From NCBI GenBank assembly GCA_010909165.1, contig MU008220.1, positions 62,001 to 126,000 on the forward strand: DNA of 64,000 nt. Direction: 5' to 3'. The stretch comes from Anthoceros angustus (lineage: Eukaryota > Streptophyta > Anthocerotopsida > Anthocerotales > Anthocerotaceae). This document shows, in pieces, positions 1 to 10,249 of this stretch (position 1 is its first letter; each line of letters starts with the position of its first letter). The position numbers and the translations under genes were made by a program. The notes under the pieces are model-generated. The model searched no databases. It was not told the origin of the DNA and saw only the letters and a program-made list of their open reading frames with translations.

Positions 1-469
1 AATTGGTGTAGGCCCATTGGCGGCCATACACCCATCCCAATTGGATGTTGTCTTCTTCTGCCCACTGCCGAAAATCCACTAGATCCCCGGGTTGAGCCGC
101 CTCAGTGCAAATTGTGGCATCAAAAGCTCGCCTCCTCTGCGCGGCCGCCTGCTGGCTTTTTGCCCTTTCCTTCTCGCGAGGTAGAGCCTTTGCCCCGGCG
201 GCTCCTTCCCTTGCCTTTTCCTCCTCGAGGCATGGCGCCTTCCTTTCCAAGTGTTTCAAAGGAAGGAATTACTTCCAAACACGGTGTTCCCAAACTTCTT
301 CCCAAACACTTCTCCCTTTGTGGTAGCAACCACTTCACCTCAAAGACACGCTAGCTCCGGGCGCGAGTTTTTCACCGCGCGTCCTCCTCTCGTTGTCCTT
401 CTTCCAGGCGCCGCCACGATTGTTCGCAGCGCCTCCTCCCGCCTCACCCCACACTTTGAGTGCTGCGCT
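1..469. other. GC-rich flank, no gene seen
   Basis: Pyrimidine-rich, GC-rich DNA to the left of Copia-A. Short open frames overlap in several phases with no recognisable domain. Its texture resembles the DNA to the right of Copia-A (7443-7800), so Copia-A may have inserted into one older repeat, but I see no matching target duplication. Confidence 0.5.
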
Positions 470-699
470 TAAAGGAATACATGTGCTAGTTAATGATTGG
501 GGTTTGGGTTATTTAGTCAAGTTAAGCTCTTAGCATTATATGTGTCTTTTCATTAGGGTTACGTCGTTTGGATAAGACACGTTGATTCATAAGTCTCTTT
601 AGTTGTCTTTTCATATAACACATAAGTTTTATGTATGTTCTTGATACAATGTAATTATTATATATGTTTAATTGATCTGTATCTACCTAAATTACGTTA
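470..699 (+). repeat. Copia-A 5' LTR
   Basis: A 230-bp repeat matching 7216-7442. It begins TAAAGGAATAC and ends ATTACGTTA directly before the primer-binding site. The ends are therefore TA...TA (TAA/TTA inverted), not the usual TG...CA. Confidence 0.9.
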
Positions 700-711
700 T
701 GGTATCAGAGC
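700..711 (+). promoter_or_regulatory. Copia-A primer-binding site
   Basis: TGGTATCAGAGC directly follows the LTR. It is the standard copia minus-strand primer site, complementary to the 3' end of initiator tRNA-Met. Confidence 0.92.
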
Positions 712-1182
712 GCTAGATGCAGATCGCATTCTAGTGAATGCACATTGTAAAATGCATTGAAAAAGATGCATTTGCATATAGTTTCTGTTGTTTTTGATTT
801 AGAAAAATGCTTTCTTGATCAAGAAAATAGAAACATAAAGAAAGTGCTTTGTGTTGCTTTATTTATATAGATGCTCTTATAATTTCTAGCGATTAGAGTA
901 ATCCTAGCATCTCCTACGATTTGCTAGCAAAATCGATGAAGTGCACTAGGACAACCACCGATCCGCAGTAGATTATTAGAGGCATATCTATAAAATCAAA
1001 AATGTTGAAACAGACTTTCTAGCAACACATATGAATGGCCAACAATCGAGTGGATTGGCGTCCTCTTACTGATTCCGCCACGTAATCGCCGCAGAGGTCA
1101 AGTTGTCGGTGATGCACGAACTGCACGAGCAACTTCATCGGACACGCTATGCATCGACAGACGAATACAAACGGGCCTGTTG

Positions 1183-1542
1183 ATGCGTGGAAATAAGAGA
1201 TTCCTTCACCAACTTGATTGGATCCCTCTTCCTGCACGCCAAGGTGCCCTACCACAAAGAAATTACAATCAGAGAGGTTTTCTAACAACACATGCTTCCC
1301 ATACATCTAGTGTTGATCAGCTAATAAACAGGATTGAGGGACATAGACAAAACGTCGATAGACGTTTCGATAGCATCTCTCAGAGGCTAATTGCAGTAAC
1401 TGTTGATCTGCATGATCTTATAGAAAAGATAGAACATGTGGATTTCAAATTACTAACCTTGTTGAAGCCTACCTTGCTTGCTAACCCTGCAAATAGGGGA
1501 GTAGCTTGTAAGCACGCTAAGAAAACAAGTAGAGCCCATTAA
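1183..1542 (+). CDS. Copia-A leader (pre-gag) ORF, coiled-coil-like
   Basis: Open frame of 119 codons in the leader, 250 bp before gag. Its middle (residues about 45-90) has spaced Leu/Ile/Val among charged residues, e.g. SVDQLINRIEGHRQNVDRRF and LHDLIEKIEHVDF, which looks like an amphipathic helix or coiled coil. The C-terminus is Lys/Arg-rich. No known domain is recognised. Copia-E has an ORF of comparable size and helical character at the same position, so this may be a real pre-gag protein. It could also be chance or a captured fragment. The frame is open a little further upstream; the first ATG is used here. Confidence 0.4.
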   Translation: MRGNKRFLHQLDWIPLPARQGALPQRNYNQRGFLTTHASHTSSVDQLINRIEGHRQNVDRRFDSISQRLIAVTVDLHDLIEKIEHVDFKLLTLLKPTLLANPANRGVACKHAKKTSRAH

Positions 1543-1792
1543 TATCCCCAAATTGCCCCTCAACATACGCTACAATAGGTGGCAAATTAGAGACCAAAAT
1601 TGGAAACATTGCAGAGAGGTCAATCGGATGCACTCAGAGAAGACAAAGTTGCCCAACTTTGTTGCTAACATCCTCTGACTTTGTTCGCATGAGAGTATGT
1701 CCCTGAGGTCCTAGAAAACAAACCAACAAAGGTCAATCATCTTAGTATCTTAGTGTTCTAGGAGTAGCTAACCTAGAACACAAAAGAGGAAG

Positions 1793-3706
1793 ATGGCTGA
1801 TCCCTCATCCAGCCATGGTGGGGAAGGGTTTAAGGAAAAGGATAGGTTTGGTGGTCAGGATTACGATATTTGGGTAATCCGCATGAGAGGAGCTTTACAG
1901 AATAGAAAACTCTGGAAGCTTGCTAACGGGGATGATGAATTCCCAGAAGCTACCACCTCTACACCCTCACCTTCTGAAAAGAAAAAACAGGACGAATGGG
2001 AAGCTAAGGATGAAGCTGCCATGTTCCTTATCCGGAGTGGTCTGACCTCAGACATGTTGAGGCAGACATCCGGATGTAAGACTTCAGCAGAAATCTGGAC
2101 AAGACTTCAGGACCTGTACTCAGGCAGCAACACAACTAGTCAGATGACAGCTTTGCGAAATTTGCAAAATTGTAGGATGAAGGATGGAGATTCTGTAGAG
2201 AAACACCTTACTCTATTCAGAACACTTGTCTCCAGACTGGAGAGTGCTTCTAGTGATGCCGTAAAGGATGATATGCTGACTTTGTACTTTCTACTATCCC
2301 TTCCCGATTCCTGGTCACATTTTGTGACGTCGTATAATGCCTCTCAGCTTCAGACTTCAAAGCTTGCGAAGGCTTCAAATGTTACACTTCCAGAAACCAC
2401 CTTCGCAGAGTTAGTGGGAGCATTGCTTCAAGAAGAAGCTACCAGAGGTCCTGGTAGACGCTCTGGAAAACAGCAAGCTCTTTACACATCCAACAGAGGA
2501 CGTGGAGGAGGAAAACCCTACAACAGAGGTGGGGGCAGTACATCTAGGGGTGGTGGCTCACAAGGACAAGGAGCCAACTATAAGAAACCCAAAAGGACAG
2601 GAAACTGCAACTGGTGTAAGTTACCTGGTCATTGGGAACGTGAGTGTAGAAAGAAGCAAGCCGGTGTGCCTCGCAAGGAGGGTTCATCTAGTGCTGAAAC
2701 TCACTTGGTTGTGAAGAAACAACCTACCCCTTCAGCCCTCACAGTAGGTACAAGAGTGTTTGCAAGTTCATACTTGTTTCCATCATGCCTGTCAGCAAAA
2801 TTAGAGGTTAGGCCTGTCGTAGACTGGTATCTAGACACGGGTGCTACAGCCCATATTTGCTTTGACAGAGGCTCTTTTCATACATACCGATCAGTCAAGG
2901 ATCAGTATGTTTACCTGGGCGATGACAGATCCTTGGTGTCTCCTGGTCGTGGCACAATAGATTTATCAGTTCCATCTGGCGTTGTATTAACCCTACATGA
3001 CGTCTATCACATGCCAGACATGACTCGAAATTTGATTTCAGTCAGAAAGTTGAATGCTGACAACAACTGTCACATGCTATTCACAAGAACAGAATGTCAA
3101 GTGCTGGACGCGTTTGATCATAGGAAGATCCTTGCCTATGGTTCAGCAGATCATGACTTGTTTCGTCTTCACATAAATAGTGGTGTTCCAGTTTCTCATT
3201 TGACAAGCGACATCACTACTGCATCTGCACAACAAGTGAGCAAGTCTAAGTTGTGGCATGCAAGACTAGGTCACCCTCACACAGCAAAACTTCAAAGATT
3301 GGCTGTGAGTGACTTTTACCAAGACGGACCAATTGGCAAACTGGCTCCACTTCCACTTTGTGAGTCTTGTGTTCTTTCCAAGAGACATCAGGCTGCTTTT
3401 AAGAACAAGGCACCTCACAGGGCTTCAGAGGTTTTAGAACTTGTCCATACAGATTTGTGTGGACCACTCTCACAGGAGTCGATAGGTGGTGGGAGATACT
3501 TCCTGACTTTTATAGATGACAAAACCAGGTTTGTCACCACCTACATTCTGAAACAGAAAGACGAATGCTTTGGTCACTTTAGGGATTACCTCAAGTATAC
3601 TGAAAGGTGGACAGGAAAGCAGCTTAAAACCTTGAGATCAGACAATGGGGGAGAGTTTACCTCGAATGAATTTCAGCTCGTAGTCAAGGCATTGGTCGCC
3701 ACCTAA
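1793..3706 (+). CDS. Copia-A gag-protease-integrase (5' part of polyprotein)
   Basis: A 637-codon frame starting at ATG in a GAAGATGG context. Residues 1-220 are copia Gag (WVIRMRGAL; later the helical SVEKHLTLFRTLV). An RGGG-rich linker precedes a zinc knuckle CNWCKLPGHWEREC (CX2CX4HX4C, about residue 275). The protease active site is WYLDTGATAHIC near 345. The integrase zinc-binding region (LWHARLGH...LCESC) and start of the catalytic core (HTDLCGPL, LRSDNGGEF) follow. Function: capsid assembly and RNA packaging, polyprotein cleavage, cDNA integration. The frame stops inside the integrase core just after the second catalytic Asp, where homology would continue, so the polyprotein is broken here. 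Confidence 0.93.
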   Translation: MADPSSSHGGEGFKEKDRFGGQDYDIWVIRMRGALQNRKLWKLANGDDEFPEATTSTPSPSEKKKQDEWEAKDEAAMFLIRSGLTSDMLRQTSGCKTSAEIWTRLQDLYSGSNTTSQMTALRNLQNCRMKDGDSVEKHLTLFRTLVSRLESASSDAVKDDMLTLYFLLSLPDSWSHFVTSYNASQLQTSKLAKASNVTLPETTFAELVGALLQEEATRGPGRRSGKQQALYTSNRGRGGGKPYNRGGGSTSRGGGSQGQGANYKKPKRTGNCNWCKLPGHWERECRKKQAGVPRKEGSSSAETHLVVKKQPTPSALTVGTRVFASSYLFPSCLSAKLEVRPVVDWYLDTGATAHICFDRGSFHTYRSVKDQYVYLGDDRSLVSPGRGTIDLSVPSGVVLTLHDVYHMPDMTRNLISVRKLNADNNCHMLFTRTECQVLDAFDHRKILAYGSADHDLFRLHINSGVPVSHLTSDITTASAQQVSKSKLWHARLGHPHTAKLQRLAVSDFYQDGPIGKLAPLPLCESCVLSKRHQAAFKNKAPHRASEVLELVHTDLCGPLSQESIGGGRYFLTFIDDKTRFVTTYILKQKDECFGHFRDYLKYTERWTGKQLKTLRSDNGGEFTSNEFQLVVKALVAT

Positions 3707-3776
3707 CGGGTCTGGTCTACACTCCCAATGTAATGGAGTCGAGCTGCCTTAATTTAACTCGCAGGAGACATCTTCC

Positions 3777-4502
3777 TTGCTACATCATGCTCAGCTTCCC
3801 TTGCCATATTGGGCAGAAGCCATCATGACTTCAACCTATCTCAAGAACAGGTTGCCCACAACTTCAGTTGTTGGCCTAACCCCCTATGAGGCCTTCATGT
3901 GTCGCAAGCCCCGCCTACACTTGCGAACTTTTGGTTGCGTGGCTTATGCCTTCATACCTAAGGAGAAGAGGAAAAAGCTATCAGATAAGGCTAGAAAACT
4001 TCTCATGATAGGATACACAGAAGGAATTAAAGCCTATAAGTTGTATGATGTCCCTAAGAACAAGATTGTGTATGCCAGAAGTGTTACCTTTGATGAAAGT
4101 CGCACTTGGGCATCAGTGGGAGCTGTTGAGGATCCTGTCCTCAATGAAGATGAAGATACAACAGGATTTGTTGATTCACAATTTGATCCAACAGATCATG
4201 GAACTCAGCCTGTTCCACCTGAGGACGTTGCTCCTGCAGGTGGGGATGACAAAGCAGATTTTGAGTTCGTTGACATCGATGCAGCAGGTGTAGTTGAACA
4301 AGAACACGTACCTATGCTGGAAGATCAAAATCAGCAAGTTTTACAGGACCAACATCCTCCTGAACAGAATGCTGATGCAGAACTGGAATTGGATGATACT
4401 CCTATTGCCAACCAACCCGTACAAGATCCCCAGCCTGAAGAACCACCAAGACGATACCCATCTCGTCAAAGGCAACCTCCAGACACACTGCACCGATTTT
4501 AG
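3777..4502 (+). pseudogene. Copia-A integrase C-terminal part and linker
   Basis: Continues the polyprotein after a damaged 70-bp gap (3707-3776). PYWAEAIMTSTYLKNRLPT and LTPYEAFMCRKPRLHLRTFG are the conserved end of the copia integrase core. GYTEGIKAYKLYD and ARSVTFDES mark the C-terminal domain. It runs into an acidic, Pro/Gln-rich linker ending PRRYPSRQRQPPD, the usual run-up to RT. It cannot be translated with gag in this copy. Confidence 0.88.
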
Positions 4503-4677
4503 AGTTACTCTCACAAGTGGAGGTCAATGCAACGCCCCTCGGATTCTCGAGAACCACAATCCTACCAAGAGGCGTTGAGTAGACCGACCACAAAGAGTGG
4601 AGAAAGCAATACAATCGAGTATGACTCCTTAATTGAGAACGGCACATGGAGCTTGCTAATTACCACCGTGCGTAAAA

Positions 4678-5160
4678 TTGGTTTCTTGTAAGTGGGTTTT
4701 CAAACTCAAAGTAAAGGCAGATGGTACCTTCGATAGGTACAAGGCTCGCTTGGTAGCAAGGGGTTTCTCACAAGTCCCTGGATTGGACTATCTTGAAACT
4801 TTCGCTCCTGTAGTCAAGCTTGCCACCCTTAGAACAATCCTTGCCATATCCACACACTATGATTATGAGTTGCAGATGTATGATGTTAAAACAGCTTTCC
4901 TACATGGAAAATTGGATACAGAGATATACATGCAGCAGCCTCCAGGATATGAGGTGAAAGGAAAAGAAAATCATGCGCTCAGGCTGATCAAGTGCTTGTA
5001 TGGCCTCAAGCAATCACCATGAAATGGAACGCTTAGACAATCGAATTGCCGGAATTAGGTTTCACAAAGAGCACGACAAAAGCCTTTATATCTACATAAA
5101 GGAGATGTAATCTTACCTTGCGTGTACGTGGATGACGATTCTCCCCAAAGAATGCCAAGC
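4678..5160 (+). pseudogene. Copia-A reverse transcriptase, frameshifted
   Basis: CKWVFKLKVKADG, YKARLVARGFSQVPGLDY and ETFAPVVKLATLR open the copia RT; YDVKTAFLHGKLDTEIYMQQ and CLYGLKQSP follow. The frame stops at 5022. The catalytic VYVDDD is found about 100 bp on (near 5121-5138) in another phase. The region between is truncated, so the enzyme would be inactive. Confidence 0.88.
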
Positions 5161-5299
5161 TTTTATAACAAGCATCATGTATATGCCGCCACTAAATTCA
5201 AGATGTCTAGCCTCGGCCCTTTACAGTCAGCCTGGATTCATATTCAAAGGAATAGCAGACTGGTGTGATGACATTGACTCAACCACGCTACCTTATGGA

Positions 5300-6100
5300 C
5301 AAGTTGGTCAATGCCTCAAGGATGCAAAACCCGCTTCTACCCCTCTTCCCACAGGACTTAAGCTTAGTCGAGTATGTCTCCTTCTACACAAGCTGAGAAG
5401 GATCAAATGTCAAAGATCCCCTACAGACAGGGAGTAGGTAAGCTAATATATGCATCGAACACAACGAGGCTGGAGGTGGCCTACACAACGAGTGCCCTAT
5501 CACAGTTCTTAGAAAATCCGGGTCCAGAACACTGGGCTAGCTTGAAACGTGCGTTTAGGTACTTGAAGGGAACACCAACTTTAGGTATTTCCTATGCATG
5601 CCAGATTGAATGACAGACCCTCGACATAGAAGCTTACACCGATTCTGACTATGCTGGAGATGTGGACACAAGGAAATCAGTCTCTGGCTATGTGCTTTGT
5701 TTTGCAGGAGGACCTATATGTTGGTCGAGCAAGAACCGACGGTGGCACTCTCACGTAGAGTAATATAGGGTGTTAATGCAATGCTAAGGAAGTTGTGTGC
5801 GATTACTTTTCAACTTGGGATTCCATCGCCTATGCACGACTATCTACACCGATAATCGTGGCTCGATGGCTTTAGCCAAGAATCCGTGTTTCATTCTGAC
5901 GAAACATGTAGAAGTCGAGTATCACTACATCGTGGAACCGTGGAGCTGGAACCATAGCACTAGTATGTACCAACACAAAGCAACCCGCGACATTCTCACA
6001 AAGGCAATCGAGCGTAGATGCTCATCAGAAACATGTCCAACGTTTAGGGATGGGAGAGTCAGCAGCTCTCTTATCCAGCAGCAGCAACAATCCAAAGTAA
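5300..6100 (+). pseudogene. Copia-A RT connection and RNase H, multiply broken
   Basis: Pieces in different frames: a connection segment (DAKPASTPLP, IPYRQGVGKLIYAS), then FLENPGPEHWASLKRAFRYL, then EAYTDSDYAGDVDTRKSVSG and GGPICWSSK with the RNase H Asp residues, and a tail ending GMGESAALLSSSNNPK before TAA at 6098-6100. The last stop lies 11 nt from the antisense gene's stop codon. The same segments are better preserved in Copia-F. Confidence 0.85.
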
Positions 6101-6111
6101 TGCTCTAAGGC

Positions 6112-6931
6112 CTAGAAACCCGAGTCAAAGTTGCAATGGTCAGAGGAGTATCCAAAGTCAATAGACTCCCCAGAACGAAGAGACTCGGATTCGAACTCCT
6201 CCTCGTAGGAGTCATGGCCAAAACTATGAACAGAAGAAAAACTCTCATCTGATCTTGGAGAGTTGCGACGACGACGTTCTTCATAAGAAATTCGCTCTTC
6301 AGGCTCAAGATTAGCCTCTTCCTCCAGTCTGAAGTTTGACCCTGCAAGGAGGAAGTGGGAGCGAGAGAGGTTAGCACCACAAACAAAAAAAAAGGAAGAA
6401 CCAGAACAGGAAAGGTTCAGGATGCTTACTGTATATGCTTACGACATGACCAGGGCAAGGGTTGTAGATGCGCACGCTCACACGTTTCATGGTTATCTCG
6501 GTGCAACCTACCCAGACCTTGTACCAAACAGGTGAGCGCGGATACTTCACAGTGCCGTTACTGATGATTCTAGTTTCGGCGTCTCTGTCAGTAGGCTTTG
6601 GATAATTCAAAGGTGGGTCAGGACCATGAGTCTCGCCCTCACGGAAGGCAACAGTCGGAGCTGGGCGTGACTGTTTCACAGTAGCCTTGGGTCTTGGCTG
6701 AGGAGGAGCAGAAGGGCCACCCATTTCAGACTTGAGGCAGCAGATTGGCGAAGCTCAAGAAACTCCTTTGTTGTTCCTTCGCCCACCGACGCCTTGATAC
6801 TGTGTATCTTGATGTCTTGGGAGCGCTTCACGCTGTTGGTAGTTGTCCTAGCTAACGCAAATCTTCCAAGGGCGTCTTGAGGGTTGCGGGCGCTTAGGAG
6901 TCGGCTCATAGTCGGAATCCGAGGAGGCCAT
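6112..6931 (-). CDS. Copia-A antisense spliced gene (201 aa), function unknown
   Basis: Opposite strand to gag-pol, between pol and the 3' LTR. My model has exons 6931-6857, 6730-6430 and 6341-6112 (606 nt in frame, stop TAG). The second intron (6342-6429, 88 bp) has donor ACA|GTAAGC and acceptor CTTGCAG and is phase 1; splicing is required to join the two open frames. The first intron (6731-6856, donor TGC|GTTAGC) is less certain. The N-terminus (MASSDSDYEPTPKRP) is charged and Pro-rich. The middle (PRSPVWYKVWVGCTEITMKR, then VRIYNPCPGHVVSIY) looks beta-rich. The C-terminus is acidic and Ser-rich (DSYEEEFESESLRSGE). No known domain is recognised. The ATG is 285 bp from the 3' LTR, which could provide its promoter. 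A homologue with the same intron position is in Copia-F. Confidence 0.72.
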
Positions 6932-7215
6932 GGCGGAGAGAAGTTCAAGATGAGAAATCCTACGCTCCAGCAAGCTGAGAAGTAACTGGCAAATGAATTG
7001 TGCCAAGGTTATATAGCACGCGCACCTCATCATCGTCGCCTTCACACTGGCAGAGTGCATCTTTACCAGACCTGGCAGAAAGGAGAGGACGTAACCAATT
7101 ACTGCAGATGATGTCTATGGAGTTTGAGAGCGAAGACCCAGCTGAACCTTCAGTCCACGGGCAGCTTGCAGTAGAGCCCGGAGACTGTACAGAGATCATT
7201 ACTAGCAAGTGGGAG

Positions 7216-7442
7216 TAAAGGAATACATGTGCTAGTTATTGATTAGGGTTTGGGTTATTTAGTCAAGTTAAGCTCTTAGCATTATATATGTCTTTTCATT
7301 AGGGTTACGTTTGGATAAGACACGTTGATTCATAAGTCTCTTTAGTTGTCTTTTCATATAACACATAAGTTTTATGTATGTTCTTGATACAATGTAATTA
7401 TTATATATGTTTAATTGATCTGTATCTGCCTAAATTACGTTA
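7216..7442 (+). repeat. Copia-A 3' LTR
   Basis: A 227-bp copy of 470-699, preceded by a purine tract AGTGGGAG that would prime plus-strand synthesis. It carries a 3-bp deletion relative to the 5' copy and about four substitutions. Confidence 0.9.
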
Positions 7443-7802
7443 TTTTCTGGCTCTTGTTCCACACCTCCTTCTCCAGTAGTTCGAGGCGTGTGGAGAGCTA
7501 TTCCTCTTGCTCGCGGCTTTCACCGCTTTTCACCGGTCGCTTGCGCCTCGTGGCTGGGTCCGGTTCCTCCTCAATGAAGCGCGCGCAGTCTTGCCTCGCT
7601 CCCAGCTCGCTCGCGGTGATGGCAGCTCCTCTTCTCGCAGCGCTGGTAGCCTTCCTTCCTTTTGCGCTTACGCTCCAATTCCAGCTCCAGCTCTAGCTCG
7701 TCGCGAAGTGGAGAAGCGCTGCCCAAAACTGCACTTTGCCCTCCTTAGATGTCTGCCACCTGGCGGCTGCACAACCCTAGATTGAGTTCATCATTCCATA
7801 AT

Positions 7803-7840
7803 ATCGTCTTGCGCATCATAGGCGCATGCATATGGAGATG
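7803..7840 (+). repeat. 38-bp direct repeat, left copy
   Basis: Matches 9750-9787 with one mismatch; core CTTGCGCATCATAGGCGCAT. Far longer than a target-site duplication. Confidence 0.85.
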
Positions 7841-8321
7841 GAATTGTAAGCAAGAATCGTCGGACGAATGCAAGCACATAAAGGAGGAGTAAACTAGCAA
7901 TTTTGGAGGTGTTCTAAAATTTTGGAAACAACCTTAAAACTGAATTTAGTTCTAGACAAACCCAATTGATAGAATTGTAGAGCATAAATCTTGTTAGAGA
8001 TGTAACTCCCCATTTAAATCATATGAATAAATTGGACGTGGAAGTATTCTTGAGTGGGTACTTGCCTAAACGCAAGATGATCCATTGAGTAGGGATCACT
8101 AAACAAGACATACGCCACGTGCCAAGCGTTGAGAGACGCCTCCGTGGTGGTCGCGCTAACTCGAGAGTTGCAAAGCTCTCGGGCCAAGTCTCTATGCGAG
8201 TAGCAAAAGAGGCCGCAACTGTGGTTTCCTTGAGGCGTAGCCTTGGATGGACTCGGGGTGGTCCCCATCAAAGCGCTTGATCCGGCCGCATGTAGCCATA
8301 GTGGTGGATAGAGTCGTGCAC

Positions 8322-8452
8322 CTATAGCGGTCTATGGGAAAAGCTTGCTTGAAACGATCTTGGCCAAACGAGTTTGTACAAGGTGTACTGCCGTTGCGTG
8401 CCCTAGCGGTCCATGGGGCAAGCTTGCTTGAAAATATCTTGGCCAAACGAGT
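8322..8452 (+). repeat. Two-copy tandem repeat of about 52 bp
   Basis: Copies at 8322-8373 and 8402-8452 share AGCGGTC(T/C)ATGGG and AAGCTTGCTTGAAA and end CTTGGCCAAACGAGT. Confidence 0.8.
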
Positions 8453-9410
8453 CATGTCATTTAAAAAAAAAAAAAAGGATTCCATTGAATAAGCACTCAC
8501 TCTCATAAAGGAGAAGTTTGCAAGTGTTGCCATTGTCCCGAGGTCCCATAGTTTACATCGATTTAACGTTGTACTCAGATTAGACCTCTTTCCAAAGTCT
8601 TGCTTTATGTCCATTTACCTAAAGTTATGAACTATATCTTTCTTCTCCAAGTGGGGATGAGATATTTGCATGTAACATAAAAGAGCCTTAGTTTAAGGTT
8701 GGAAGGATATATAATGGACGTTGGAAAAGGGCAAAGCATGCAATGGTGGGGTGGCTGGCGGGGGTCGCACATGGTGGCTGGGTTACCTCACCCACAGGTG
8801 GTGTGCTATTTGATCTCACCATGTTCCGCTGACAAGCTTAAACCCTGAGCGCGAGTCCTCAAATGAGCAGGCCAGGCTATTGAGTAACTGAACTGGAAAG
8901 GCGCTTATAGGTTGGCTTAGGAGGAGCTCATAAAAAATAACAAATATGTGCTGCTGCCCTTGTATTGTCTTGCATACAAATATGATATGCAATATGGTCC
9001 TACCCATTGCTTTATGTTGAGGTAAAGCTACAAGATTGTATAGAAGGTGAAGCTGTACGTCTACGGACATCAAGCTACCACATTGTCCAAAGCGTGAGCT
9101 TCATTGACTTGTTCATGCCTTCTTTGTTAGCACAAGGAGCCTCGGGGAGCTTAGTATTGTATGCACAGGTCAGTCAAGCTAGGCTGATGTGAGGCAAGTA
9201 TGACCAACATTGCCAGTCCACTCTTGTCTCTTCTGCTTGAACTATGGACAATGTGTTGCATAATTCCAATATACAACCAAACTTGACTCACAGTGGCGCC
9301 CACTATTGCAAACTTCGCATTTCCGGTAGCAAGTTTTGGTGTGTTGAATCACCGAGGAGCCGAATTGACCTGCCACCACGAGGCATTTTCACGCATTCAT
9401 GATTCTTAAA

Positions 9411-9550
9411 GCTTAACATTTGAGAAAAGGCGCCACTCCAAAGTCCAAGGAATTCTTACTTAACCTTAACATTGGAGAAAAGTCATTTCAAAGTCCAAGG
9501 AATTGGAAACCTTAACATTGGAGAAAAGTTATTTCAAAGTCCAAGGAATC
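9411..9550 (+). repeat. Three-copy tandem repeat of about 45 bp
   Basis: Each copy reads CTTAACATT(G)GAGAAAAG, then about 12 bp, then TTTCAAAGTCCAAGGAAT. Copies at 9411-9452, 9464-9504 and 9511-9549; the first is the most diverged. Confidence 0.85.
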
Positions 9551-9749
9551 CTACACCTTATAAGTGTCTTTGAAGGAATGCTATGGTATTAACATCTCAT
9601 ACATCTTCTTAAAACGAAAAACACCAAAGCCTTTTCAACAACTTTGTCTTGAAGCGAAGATCTCAATGGGCTCAATTTGGAGCAAAGCTAGGATTTATCA
9701 AAGTGCGGCTATAGAAATAAGACTTATTTATATGTTTGTCATGTGGATG

Positions 9750-9787
9750 ATCATCTTGCGCATCATAGGCGCATGCATATGGAGATG
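9750..9787 (+). repeat. 38-bp direct repeat, right copy
   Basis: Partner of 7803-7840, 1.95 kb away, same orientation, one mismatch. Confidence 0.85.
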
Positions 9788-10249
9788 CGTAGTGTGGCAG
9801 CCTACGATGGTAGTCTGCCAGCCTACCAATCTTTCAGACTGCCCTCCTGTCTGCCTCCGTCTGGGGGTCGTTTTGACCCGTTCTTCTTTCTGGGATATCC
9901 TCTTCACTTCCCTAACAATATTTTACAACTCCAGCTTTAAGATTCTCAGAAGTTTTCCTGGCATGCTCCTCTTCAATCGTTCCTAGCCAAAAAAAATCAA
10001 ACTTGTTCGTCTTTTGGCCACTTTGGACTGGTTGCCCAAACTTTACGCTCCGCGCCGTGAGGGGGCGGCATTGTGGCTGCGCGGACGGTATGGCAGATCG
10101 GTGAAGGGAAGACCCTAGCAAATTCCAAAGACGCGGACGCCACCGCAGCCAAATGTCCGGCCTAGGTCCGTGAGGCACCGCCTATGATCCGAGGAGGCGC
10201 TTCCGGGAGGCTGGAGGGCGCCCAAGGCTGATAGTTAGCTAGGAAGAGT

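Larger units (their letters stand above)
470..7442 (+). mobile_element. Copia-A: LTR retrotransposon with antisense gene
   Basis: A 6.97 kb Ty1/copia element bounded by two LTRs (470-699 and 7216-7442). These differ by about four substitutions and one 3-bp indel, so the insertion is fairly recent. Order: LTR, tRNA-Met type PBS, leader with a small ORF, gag-protease-integrase-RT-RNase H (copia order, integrase before RT), an antisense spliced gene, a purine tract (AGTGGGAG), LTR. The pol frame is broken after 3706 and several times downstream, so this copy is not autonomous. The five bases beside the LTRs (GCGCT and TTTTC) do not match, so the target duplication is lost or the ends were recombined. 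Its RNase H region closely resembles Copia-F. Confidence 0.93.
7443..10240. other. Repeat-rich gene-free region
   Basis: No gene recognised. Stretches at about 7640-7800 and 9840-10050 resemble, in the same order, an uninterrupted block at about 20980-21610 inside Gypsy-A. The left copy therefore appears split by about 2 kb of other DNA. Near 9690-9760 a faint copia RT relic is possible (a VDDH-like string). TGGCGCC at 9294-9300 after GACTCACAG resembles a gypsy-type PBS, but no supporting LTR is defined. Confidence 0.5.

Noticed and set aside
9294-9310. TGGCGCCCACT as a gypsy PBS
   Set aside because: Plausible motif, but I could not find LTR boundaries or coding remains downstream, so no element is called.
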